Below are positions 7,953 to 15,601 of a stretch of DNA of 55,514 bases, in pieces (position 1 is the first letter of the stretch; every line of letters begins with the position of its first letter). Under the pieces are notes generated by a model. The model saw only the letters and a list, made by a program, of their open reading frames with translations. It was not told where the DNA came from and did no database searches. This DNA comes from Thiopontia sp964344435. GTDB lineage: Bacteria > Pseudomonadota > Gammaproteobacteria > GCF-002020875. Location: assembly GCA_964344435.1 (NCBI GenBank), contig CAYFNH010000005.1, forward strand, positions 1-55,514, read 5' to 3'. The translations under genes were made by a program, and so were the position numbers.

Positions 7953-9197
7953 TCAGGTAATGCGCCCACGCATTTTCACTGCCTCGGCTACCCGGTTGAT
8001 GGCAATCATGAAGGCGGCGGTGCGGTAGGAGAGGTCTTTGCGTGAGTGGGCCAGTGCCGCGACCTCGAAGAAGCTGTCTACCAGCTTCTTCTCCATCTTC
8101 TTGGCTACCTCGGCCTCTTCCCAGTAGTGACGTTGCAGGTTCTGTACCCACTCGTAGTAGGAGACGATGACACCACCGGCATTGGCCAGAATATCGGGGA
8201 TTACCGGAATATTCTTGCTTAACAGGATCTCGTCTGCAGTTGGGGTGGTAGGGGCGTTGGCCGCCTCAATGATCATTTTACAGTTGAGGCAATCGGCATT
8301 CATCTTGTGGATGACACCGCCGAGCGCGGCCGGAATCAGGTAGTCGCAATTGAGGCAAAGCAGCTCCTCGTTGCTGATTGGTTCGGCCAGAGTGGATCCA
8401 TGAATGGTTCCCTCTTGCTGTCGGTGTTCCAGTAGTGCAGGGATATCGATGCCATTGTCATTATAGAGTGCACCACTGGCATCACTGACGGCGATGATCT
8501 TGCAGCCATAGCCATGCAGGGTGGTGGCGGCCCAGCTACCGACATTACCGAACCCCTGAATCACCACACTGGCCCCCTCAATCGGCATGTTGCGATATTT
8601 GGCGGCCTCCCGCAGTACAATGGAGACTCCCGCTCCGGTTGCGGCCTCACGCCCCCTGGATCCTCCCAGGCTGATGGGTTTTCCGGTTACGATGCCGGGG
8701 CTGTAGCCGTTGGTCTGGCTATACTCATCCATGATCCAGGCCATGATCTGGGCGTTGGTGTTCATGTCTGGGGCAGGGATGTCGCTCTGAACGCCGATGA
8801 TCGGGCTGATCGCTCGGACAAAGGTGCGGGTCAGCTGTTCCAGCTCACGCGTGGTGAGTTCGTTGGGGTCGACGTGAATCCCTCCCTTGGCCCCCCCAAA
8901 GGGGATGTCGACCAGTGCGGTTTTGAAGGTCATCAGCGCGGAGAGAGCGCGAACCTCATCGATATCGACTTGTGGATGGTAGCGTAGTCCCCCCTTGCAG
9001 GGACCACGGGCATCGTTGTGCTGAATGCGGTAGCCGCGCAGTACCTTGAGGCTGCCATCCTCCCGAATCAGAGGAAGCTCGACGCTTAACTCCCGGTCTG
9101 GATATTTGAGCAGGTTGGCCATATTTTCATCCAGTCCGAGCTCTGCGCTGACACGATCAAACTGATCGCAGTAGGCCTTGAAATTGTTGATTTCCAT
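7953..9197 (-). CDS. gdhA: Glutamate dehydrogenase (Glu/Leu/Phe/Val dehydrogenase family)
   Basis: The 414-aa hexameric-type enzyme interconverts glutamate with 2-oxoglutarate plus ammonia. Visible features are the substrate-binding GPCKGGLRYHP, the catalytic-lysine segment PFGGAKGGI, and the Rossmann motif GFGNVGSWAA in the C-terminal half. The length of about 410-420 aa and absence of the NADP-type N-terminus point to the small NAD- or dual-specificity class. Cofactor preference cannot be settled here. Confidence 0.95.
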   Translation of the reverse strand: MEINNFKAYCDQFDRVSAELGLDENMANLLKYPDRELSVELPLIREDGSLKVLRGYRIQHNDARGPCKGGLRYHPQVDIDEVRALSALMTFKTALVDIPFGGAKGGIHVDPNELTTRELEQLTRTFVRAISPIIGVQSDIPAPDMNTNAQIMAWIMDEYSQTNGYSPGIVTGKPISLGGSRGREAATGAGVSIVLREAAKYRNMPIEGASVVIQGFGNVGSWAATTLHGYGCKIIAVSDASGALYNDNGIDIPALLEHRQQEGTIHGSTLAEPISNEELLCLNCDYLIPAALGGVIHKMNADCLNCKMIIEAANAPTTPTADEILLSKNIPVIPDILANAGGVIVSYYEWVQNLQRHYWEEAEVAKKMEKKLVDSFFEVAALAHSRKDLSYRTAAFMIAINRVAEAVKMRGRIT

Positions 9198-9278
9198 CTA
9201 GTACTCCGACAAACATGGGGTTGGCTGTCTCAGCAAGTCTGAATAGGGCGAGCGTGATAGTAGCATGTATCTGGTTGA

Positions 9279-9500
9279 CTACGCTTTTTCGGTAAACCCC
9301 GATTGGTTGCGTCGCTGTTTTTTCCTGGGAGGGTGTTTTGGGGCAAACTGCAAACAGTCTCGACCATCGGCGAGTCGTACCTCGAGCGCTGGAAGTTGTC
9401 TGGATTTGATCCCGTAGGCGCGGCAACCGCGAGGGAAGTTTTTGTCCCAGGTAATAAAGAAGTGTTGGCACTCAAAGCAGTTGGGGCCTTGTCGACGCAT
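9279..9500 (-). CDS. Small conserved Cys-containing protein
   Basis: The predicted 73-aa basic protein has CFECQHFFITWDKNFPRGCRAYGIKSRQLP and a later DCLQF, four cysteines that could bind a metal. I recall similar small proteins of unknown function in other proteobacteria, but no function is known to me. It lies upstream of and parallel to the glutamate dehydrogenase gene. It is called because of the compact Cys/aromatic pattern. The alternative is a non-coding spacer. Confidence 0.55.
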   Translation of the reverse strand: MRRQGPNCFECQHFFITWDKNFPRGCRAYGIKSRQLPALEVRLADGRDCLQFAPKHPPRKKQRRNQSGFTEKA

Positions 9501-9624
9501 GGCGGTAGGGTATCAGCAGTCGTTGTGAAACATTCAGGGGATCCTTGGGTGCTATTTTACCGGTATAGCGGCTTATTGTGAGGATTAAGTCTCTCCTTAG
9601 TGAGGTCTGGTGCGACGCTTATAT

Positions 9625-9640
9625 TGGCATGAACTTTGCT
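9625..9640 (+). promoter_or_regulatory. Sigma54 (RpoN) promoter
   Basis: TGGCATGAACTTTGCT has the -24 GG and -12 GC exactly 10 bp apart and matches TGGCAY-N5-TTGCW. Transcription would start near 9651, about 40 bp before the next ATG. It closely resembles the promoter in front of fliM in this window. Confidence 0.75.
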
Positions 9641-9690
9641 TTATTTATCTTGCAGTATAACCATAGTCAATTTTTTGAGGATGTCGAGTC

Positions 9691-10038
9691 ATGATGAGTA
9701 AATTGAGAGAGGAGCTTCTGGATGCGATGGGGGCCACATATCAGCAGTTTTCGCAGGCGATGGAGCGTGGAGAGGCGACACGGGCGCGTAGTGCGCTATC
9801 CAAACTCAAATCCCTGAAGGAGAGTCTGATCTCTGCCCGTGATGAGGAGCAGAATCGTTATCTGCATAGCAGCAAGTCCGGGCAGAGCTGTGTGGTCTGT
9901 GCGGATGAGAAGGGTAGCTCTGTGGTTGTGCAGGCGTGGGATGGCTGTGAAGGGTGTGAAGTAACCCGCTTTCGCAGTATGGCGGCGGCAAAACGTGCAC
10001 TGCTGCAAAATGGCTATGTCTCCATGTCCATGATTTGA
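9691..10038 (+). CDS. Unknown 115-aa protein under a sigma54 promoter
   Basis: I do not recognise a family. The N-terminal 50 residues are helical and charged (a coiled-coil-like segment with QQFSQAMERGEATRARSALSKLKSLKES). The C-terminal half has three cysteines (CVVCADEKG and CEGCEV, with spacing CxxC and CxxC) and reads like a small alpha/beta or metal-binding domain. The start ATGATG is preceded by GAGG. The sigma54 promoter upstream suggests flagellar- or nitrogen-type regulation. It is convergent with mrcA. Confidence 0.75.
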   Translation: MMSKLREELLDAMGATYQQFSQAMERGEATRARSALSKLKSLKESLISARDEEQNRYLHSSKSGQSCVVCADEKGSSVVVQAWDGCEGCEVTRFRSMAAAKRALLQNGYVSMSMI

Positions 10039-10054
10039 TCTGGTGTAACTGCCA

Positions 10055-12094
10055 TCACCAGAGTTGCAGCGCCTCCTGTCGTACCTCATCGACCGATTTT
10101 CCGGTAACCGAACCGATCGCCTGGTGGGGTTGCAGCCCCTGACGGAAGGTGAGTAGCCGTTTTCTCTTTTGCTCGGCTGCAGCGGCCTTGCCGGTAGTGG
10201 GGTCGATATAACGGGTGGTCATCCCTTTGGGGCGGGGGTGTCGTTTCACGGCAAGTTGTGGCAGCAGTGGCTGCATGAACTCAATCCACATCGGTAGTGC
10301 GGTATGCCCGCCCGATTCATCCTTGCCCAGTGGGTAGGGTTGGTCGTAACCGATCCAGCTGACCGCCACCAGATCCGGGTGGTAACCGGCAAACCAGGTA
10401 TCAATGGAACGGTTGGAGGTGCCGGTCTTGCCGGCAATATCCTTGCGCTTCAACACCTGTGCATCCTGCGCCGTGCCACGCAGAATGACCTTTCTTAACA
10501 TCTCATCCATCAGGTAGTGGACCTCTGCGGTCAGTACCCGAAACTTTCGGTGTTTATTGCAGAGTATGCACTGTTTCAGCCTGGCCCCTTCGATGGAGTG
10601 AATCAGGTAGGGATAGACCCGTTTTCCCCCGTTGGCAAACGGGGCATAGCTGGCGGCAACCTCCAGTGGAGAGGCGGGTAGAGAACCGATGGCGAGCGTC
10701 AGATCCTGATGCTGTCGCACCCTTTTTTTTGTAAAGCCAAGCCGGCTGAGGTGATGCAGTACCGGTTTGAAACCGATCTGTTGCAACAGGCGGATGGAGG
10801 CGAGGTTTCTGGAGTAGATCAGCCCATCTTCCAGTAGTGTGGGGCCATGAAAGAGGTGTCCCGAATTTTCCGGCTTCCAGGGAGGAAAGTCGAGAGAGCC
10901 CTTGAACACCAGGGGGGCATCGTTGAGCAGGGTGGCAACGGTCTTTCCCTGATGGAGTGCAGTGCTGTAGATCAATGGCTTGATGGTAGACCCCATCTGT
11001 CGCAGTGACTGAGTGGCTCGATTGAAGGGGGTCTTGTCAAAATCGGTGCCGCCACTGAGTGCGGTAATTGCACCATCCTCGGGATTAAGCGCAATCAGTG
11101 CTCCTTGCACTCCCTGCGGTGGAAGCGGGTTCTCGTCTTCGCCCAGTTGACGCTTGCGTTGGCGACGGTTGGTGGCGGCGACGGTTTTACGCAGGGCGTG
11201 AATCGCGCTGCGTTGTTGTTGCGGGAGGATGGTGGTGGTGACTGTAATCCCGCTTGTGTAGGTGGCCTCTCCCAGGTTATGGAACAGCTCGGCACGAACC
11301 ATCTCGGCTACGTAGGGGGCGTTTGTCTCAATCGGTTGCTGGTGCAGTTGGGCGCTCAGTGGCGCGCGCACCGCAGCCTGGTGTTGTTGGTTGGTGATCA
11401 TGCCGAGTTGATTCATCCGCTTGAGAACATAGTCGCGGCGCTCTTTGGCGCGCTCGGGATTGCGAATCGGGTTGATGCTGGAGGGGGCCTTGGGCAGGGC
11501 GGCAATCATGGCGGTCTGTGCCAGGGTGGCCTGCTGTGGAGAGACCCCGTAATAGGTCTGGAAGGCGGCAGCAATGCCATAGGCTCGATGCCCCAGAAAG
11601 ACCTTGTTGAGGTAAAGGGTGAGAATCTCCTCCTTGCTGTAGTGCTCTTCGATGCGCAGTGCGAGAAACAGCTCCTTGATCTTTCGCTCCCAGCTCTTCT
11701 CCCGGGTGAGAAAGAAGTTGCGTGCCATCTGCATGGTGATGGTGCTGCCGCCCTGACGCTTCTCTCCGGTGATCAGGTACTGGAATGCGGCTCGGGCAAT
11801 GCCGGTTGCATCGATGCCGGGGTGTTCAAAATAGCGCTCATCTTCTGCGGCGACGATGGCATCAACCATCTGTTTCGGGATTTCATCATAACGCAGCGGG
11901 CTGCGGTGTTTTTCGCCAAACTCGGCGATCAGTGATCCGTCTGCGGCCAGCACTCGCAGTGGAGTCTGCATCTGGATATCCTCAATCTCCTGCTGTCCGG
12001 GAAGGGCAGGGAGAATGAGTTGTTTGACGTAGTACCAGGCGGCTCCGGCTCCGACTGCCGGCAGCAGGGAGAGAATCAGCAGAAAAACACGCAT
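10055..12094 (-). CDS. mrcA: Penicillin-binding protein 1A, bifunctional class A PBP
   Basis: The 679-aa inner-membrane peptidoglycan synthase has an N-terminal signal anchor (residues 3-25). The glycosyltransferase domain has catalytic Glu in VAAEDERYFEHPGID (84-86) and GGSTITMQMARN. The transpeptidase domain has STIK at 369-372, SRN and KTGTSN near residue 545. It is shorter than typical PBP1A (750-850 aa), mostly because the region between the two domains is reduced, which suggests a missing OB/ODD-type insert. It is the last gene after motA-motB-pilZ on this strand. Confidence 0.95.
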   Translation of the reverse strand: MRVFLLILSLLPAVGAGAAWYYVKQLILPALPGQQEIEDIQMQTPLRVLAADGSLIAEFGEKHRSPLRYDEIPKQMVDAIVAAEDERYFEHPGIDATGIARAAFQYLITGEKRQGGSTITMQMARNFFLTREKSWERKIKELFLALRIEEHYSKEEILTLYLNKVFLGHRAYGIAAAFQTYYGVSPQQATLAQTAMIAALPKAPSSINPIRNPERAKERRDYVLKRMNQLGMITNQQHQAAVRAPLSAQLHQQPIETNAPYVAEMVRAELFHNLGEATYTSGITVTTTILPQQQRSAIHALRKTVAATNRRQRKRQLGEDENPLPPQGVQGALIALNPEDGAITALSGGTDFDKTPFNRATQSLRQMGSTIKPLIYSTALHQGKTVATLLNDAPLVFKGSLDFPPWKPENSGHLFHGPTLLEDGLIYSRNLASIRLLQQIGFKPVLHHLSRLGFTKKRVRQHQDLTLAIGSLPASPLEVAASYAPFANGGKRVYPYLIHSIEGARLKQCILCNKHRKFRVLTAEVHYLMDEMLRKVILRGTAQDAQVLKRKDIAGKTGTSNRSIDTWFAGYHPDLVAVSWIGYDQPYPLGKDESGGHTALPMWIEFMQPLLPQLAVKRHPRPKGMTTRYIDPTTGKAAAAEQKRKRLLTFRQGLQPHQAIGSVTGKSVDEVRQEALQLW

Positions 12095-12125
12095 TCAGAA
12101 GCTGGGTAATTGCCAGTGGACAGCA

Positions 12126-12740
12126 TTACGCATGGTTGCTCTCGGCAGCCTCACGCTCGGCCCGTTTCTGGGCGCGCAGCTGCTTGGTCTGTTCCTGCAG
12201 TACTTTGCGAACCACGCGATCCTGATCCTCTTCATGCATGTGGGTGAATTCAATGGCTACTCGCCACTCGCCGTTTGGATCCCCTTCAGCAGGAAAGGAC
12301 TTGATTGCCCGTGCAACCGAGCGTACCGCAACATGCTCCGGCACAAAGGTGATCTTGCAGTCCAGCAGGGTGCCGGCATCAAGCTCCTGCTGGTAGTAGA
12401 TCAGAGCGCCACCACCACTGATGTTGATCGGCATCAGAATATTGGCAGGGACCCCGGACTGCGGGTTGAGTGCCTTCAGGAATTCAACCTCCTGAGTGAG
12501 CAGGTTGATCTTCATGTTGAGCATATCGAGCAGATGCCCCAGTTGCATATTGCTGTTACTGAGCGCGGCAATGGCATCCAAGATCTGTTTGTTGATTTTG
12601 ACGGCTTCGGAGTCGATGCTCTCGCTGGGTACTCTTGAACGGATCATGGTGGCCAGGTTGTTGGCCTGAGGTTCATCGATGATGGTGCACTGAACCAGTG
12701 CCTCAAGATCAATCCTGAAATGTTTGCGTGACTGTGACAT
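12126..12740 (-). CDS. PilZ-domain protein with helical insertion (tPilZ-like)
   Basis: The 204-aa protein has the c-di-GMP signature RxxxR at R5-R9 (RKHFR) and NISGGG about 105 residues later, fitting [D/N]xSxxG. Between them lies a helical segment with heptad-like hydrophobics (ILDAIAALSNSNMQLGHLLDML). Such an insert occurs in tetrameric PilZ proteins such as Xanthomonas XC6012. The tail is strongly charged. It lies 27 bp after motB on the same strand, which suggests c-di-GMP-linked control of the stator. Confidence 0.82.
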   Translation of the reverse strand: MSQSRKHFRIDLEALVQCTIIDEPQANNLATMIRSRVPSESIDSEAVKINKQILDAIAALSNSNMQLGHLLDMLNMKINLLTQEVEFLKALNPQSGVPANILMPINISGGGALIYYQQELDAGTLLDCKITFVPEHVAVRSVARAIKSFPAEGDPNGEWRVAIEFTHMHEEDQDRVVRKVLQEQTKQLRAQKRAEREAAESNHA

Positions 12741-12767
12741 GAGAAAATTCCCGGTTGTTATTTTTGA

Positions 12768-13571
12768 TTATTTTTTCAGGATAATCTCCACCCGCCGGTT
12801 TGCTGACCGCCCCATCGGGTTTCGGTTATTCTCAATCGGATCGATGTCGGCATGCCCTTCGGCCTGGATGCGGCCGGAAAGCTCCGGTTCAAACTCCATC
12901 ATTTTATGCACTACAGCAGTTGCGCGCATACTGGAGAGCTCCCAGTTGGAGCCAAACTCCACATTGGAGATTGGTATGTTGTCGGTGTGCCCAATTACCT
13001 GAATGCGCCCTTCCATCTTGGCGAGGTCGGCAGAGACCTTCTCCAGGGTGGCAAAAATAGCCCGGTTGAGCTCCGCCTTTCCGGTTTGGAAGGCGGCCTT
13101 GTCCTTGAGTCGAATCAAAACGGTGTTCTCATTCCCCTCGACCTCGGCCTGACGCAGAAAACTTTCCAACTTGAGGGACTTCTGCAGCGTCTTGGTGTCT
13201 TCCTGGGTCTTTCGTATCTTCTCCAGATCGCTCTCCCCATCGGCACCAGAACGCTGGGCCAGTATACGTTGCGAGATGATGGTGGTGGTCTCCTGGCGAA
13301 CCTGATCCTTGGTGGTCTTCTTGGTAACGTTGGGTGACCACTTGTCCGCGATGATCGAGACCCCCATCGGGGTATTGTGGGCAATCACCTCATTCTGAAC
13401 ACCAAACGCCTTGTCCATGCCGGCTACCACCTTCTTCATCTTCTTGGCATCGATGGTGGCAAAGGAGAGCAGCAGTACAAAAAAGCAGAGCAGCAGCGAC
13501 ATCAGGTCACCAAAGGTGGCCAGCCAGGCGGGTAACCCTGGAGGGCACTTCTTTTCGGGCGCTTCTGCCAT
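12768..13571 (-). CDS. motB: Flagellar stator protein MotB/PomB
   Basis: The 267-aa stator B subunit has a single membrane helix PAWLATFGDLMSLLLCFFVL with the ion-carrying aspartate at D22. A plug/linker region and a C-terminal OmpA-like peptidoglycan-binding domain (IQVIGHTDNIPI, SSMRATAVVHKM) follow. The short N-terminus and FGDLMSLLLCFFVLLLSF resemble sodium-type PomB, but ion choice cannot be proven from this. It follows motA with a 6-bp gap. Confidence 0.95.
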   Translation of the reverse strand: MAEAPEKKCPPGLPAWLATFGDLMSLLLCFFVLLLSFATIDAKKMKKVVAGMDKAFGVQNEVIAHNTPMGVSIIADKWSPNVTKKTTKDQVRQETTTIISQRILAQRSGADGESDLEKIRKTQEDTKTLQKSLKLESFLRQAEVEGNENTVLIRLKDKAAFQTGKAELNRAIFATLEKVSADLAKMEGRIQVIGHTDNIPISNVEFGSNWELSSMRATAVVHKMMEFEPELSGRIQAEGHADIDPIENNRNPMGRSANRRVEIILKK

Positions 13572-13577
13572 GTTCGA

Positions 13578-14342
13578 CTACTCTTCGTGTTCGGCGCGCT
13601 GTTTGGAGGGGATGTAGTTGAGAAGGGAGGATTGCAATACCCGGGGGTTGAGCCCCTCCTGAATACCTGCGACCCCCTCAATGATCAGAGTCTTCTGGAT
13701 ACGTTCCTGTTCGGTACGTAGCTCCAGTTTTTTTGCAATGGGGATGGCAACCAGGTTGGCAAGCAGTGCGCCGTACAGGGTGGTCAACAGGGCTACCGCC
13801 ATCGCAGGGCCGATCGCAGCGGGGTCGCTCATGTTGGCCAGCATCTGTACCAGACCAATCAGGGTGCCCACCATGCCCAGAGCGGGAGCCAGATCTCCCC
13901 AGGACATGAAGAGCTTCTGGGCGATTTCGTGTCTCCCCAGAGTGAGCACCATTTCCGAGCTCAGTTTTGCGCTGACAGAGTGGGTGTCCTGACCATCTAC
14001 CCCCATCTGTAATCCGGCACGCAGGAATTCGCTCTCGAAGTTCTCCATCATCCCCTCAAGCGCCAGCAGCCCCTCCTTGCGGACCACCTGTGCCGCCTCC
14101 ACGATTTGGGTAATCAGGTCGATATTCTGAGTCTCTTTATACATGAAGGCCTTGGCGGCTGTACCCCAGGCGGCGAGAAACTGTGCCAGGGTGAACTGCA
14201 TCATCACCGCCGCGAGTGAGCCACCGACCACGATTACCAGAGAGGGGGCGTTGACAAACATTCCCATGTCGCCACCGAGCAGAATGGTCACCACGACCAG
14301 TACCCATGCCAGTATGATGCCTACAAGACTTGCAATATCCAT
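13578..14342 (-). CDS. motA: Flagellar stator protein MotA/PomA
   Basis: The 254-aa four-helix stator A subunit begins MDIASLVGIILAWVLVVVTI. Upstream codons in the same frame encode an aromatic leader without a membrane pattern, so the ATG at 14342 is used. TM3-TM4 hold the conserved SWGDLAPALGMVGTLIGLVQML and LLTTLYGALLANLVAIPIA, typical of PomA-type channels. It pairs with MotB in the inner membrane to drive rotation. A sigma28-like element lies upstream. Confidence 0.95.
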   Translation of the reverse strand: MDIASLVGIILAWVLVVVTILLGGDMGMFVNAPSLVIVVGGSLAAVMMQFTLAQFLAAWGTAAKAFMYKETQNIDLITQIVEAAQVVRKEGLLALEGMMENFESEFLRAGLQMGVDGQDTHSVSAKLSSEMVLTLGRHEIAQKLFMSWGDLAPALGMVGTLIGLVQMLANMSDPAAIGPAMAVALLTTLYGALLANLVAIPIAKKLELRTEQERIQKTLIIEGVAGIQEGLNPRVLQSSLLNYIPSKQRAEHEE

Positions 14343-14439
14343 ATTAAATGTATGAAAGAGGTAGTATTTATGGTAAAGATATGAAAAAAATGGGTAATGC
14401 TGCAAGTGTGCTCTTCCACTGTGCAACATTTGTGATACA

Positions 14440-14447
14440 TTATCGGC
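14440..14447 (-). promoter_or_regulatory. Sigma28 (FliA) -10 element upstream of motA
   Basis: On the minus strand this reads GCCGATAA, a perfect sigma28 -10. The -35 position 15 bp upstream is weak (TGGA rather than TAAA). It is about 98 bp upstream of the motA start, and class-3 expression of stators by FliA is common. Confidence 0.5.
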
Positions 14448-14587
14448 AACTCTGGGGTGAATTCCAATGATTTATTCCAGAATGAGGTTGGCTTTATATC
14501 GGCGCTTGTTCTTCCTCTGGTGGAGAGATATAGTTGACCGGTATTCGTTAGCTGGCCGGTATTAGTCCGTTTTTCAAGGAGTATTCA

Positions 14588-15076
14588 ATGCAGACAACAC
14601 AGGCGGTTGCTGGTCAGGGAAGGGGTGACCTGTATGGCAACAGTGTTCAGGATCAGTATCTTGTGTTTACCTTGGGCGGGAAGCAGTATGGCGTTGACCT
14701 GATCAAGGTTCAGGAGATCAAGGAGTGGGAGGAGCCGACTCCGATGCCGGGAACCCCGCAAGAGGTGCGTGGGGTGCTCAATTTGCGAGGCGTGGTGGTG
14801 CCGATTGTCGATATGCGTCTGCGCTTTAGTATGGGAGAGGCCGGCTTTACCCGGGAGACGGTGATTATTGTTACCCTGATCCAGGGGCGTGCAGTGGGTC
14901 TGGTGGTGGATTCGGTATCGGATGTGATTTCGCTGTCGGAGGGGCAGTTCAAAAATGCTCCATCGGTGGATGGTTTTGATGATCACCACATGAAGGGGAT
15001 TGCAGCGCTTGATGATGGTATGGTCATTCTGTTGAATGCAGACAGTCTGCTCTCGGCAGAGACGCTGCAGTTATAG
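14588..15076 (+). CDS. cheW: Chemotaxis coupling protein CheW (cluster 1)
   Basis: The 162-aa CheW-fold protein links receptors to CheA. Typical strands are visible: DQYLVFTLGGKQYGVDLIKVQEI, VRGVLNLRGVVVPIVDMRLRF and AVGLVVDSVSDV. The RBS AAGGAG lies 7 bp before the ATG. It opens a plus-strand cluster divergent from motAB and is followed by cheY and cheA. The spacer upstream contains a repeated GACCGGTATT/GGCCGGTATT motif of unknown role. Confidence 0.95.
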   Translation: MQTTQAVAGQGRGDLYGNSVQDQYLVFTLGGKQYGVDLIKVQEIKEWEEPTPMPGTPQEVRGVLNLRGVVVPIVDMRLRFSMGEAGFTRETVIIVTLIQGRAVGLVVDSVSDVISLSEGQFKNAPSVDGFDDHHMKGIAALDDGMVILLNADSLLSAETLQL

Positions 15077-15168
15077 TTCTGGTGGTCGATTTACGATATC
15101 CTTTGATAGATGGATGACAGGCATAGAGATTTGCATGTTTTCTTAATTTTTGGAGTACGAGAAGAGAG

Positions 15169-15531
15169 ATGGCAAAAATACTGATTGTGGATGACTCGGT
15201 CTCAATGAGACAGATGGTTACATTTACCCTGGAAGGGGTGGGGCATGAGGTGGATCAGGCTGAAGATGGGGTTCAGGCACTGGAGATGGCAAAGGGACAG
15301 CAGTACGAGATGGTTCTCACGGATGTCAATATGCCGAATATGGACGGGATCGAGATGACCCGGCAAATGCGCCAGCTGCAGGGGTATCAGTTTTTGCCTA
15401 TCCTGACACTGACGACCGAAGCGGCAGATGAGAAGAAGATGGCGGGGCGGGATGCCGGGGCAACCGGATGGATTGTCAAGCCCTTCAGTCCGGATAAATT
15501 GCTGGCGACAGTAAACAAACTGTTGGGGTAA
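15169..15531 (+). CDS. cheY: CheY-like single-domain response regulator (cluster 1)
   Basis: The 120-aa receiver has acidic pocket DD at residues 8-9, phospho-acceptor D52 (LTDVNMPNMDG), the switch threonine in LTLTTEA and lysine in IVKPF. It has no output domain. It sits between cheW and cheA and is a likely phospho-target of the cluster-1 CheA. Whether it binds FliM or acts as a phosphate sink is unknown. Confidence 0.94.
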   Translation: MAKILIVDDSVSMRQMVTFTLEGVGHEVDQAEDGVQALEMAKGQQYEMVLTDVNMPNMDGIEMTRQMRQLQGYQFLPILTLTTEAADEKKMAGRDAGATGWIVKPFSPDKLLATVNKLLG

Positions 15532-15601
15532 GTGAGGAGGTTGCCTGTCGGTGCGGGCAAGCGATGGGTCAGGCGGATGGTTGAATATTAGGAGATCGTA
15601 G

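Noticed and set aside
14492..14508. Sigma54-like TGGCTTTATATCGGCG before cheW (cluster 1)
   Set aside because: Spacing is right, but the -12 element is CGGCG rather than TTGCW, so too weak to call.
15116..15135. Sigma54-like AGGCATAGAGATTTGCA before cheY of cluster 1
   Set aside because: Spacing is one base too long and the -24 lacks the leading T.
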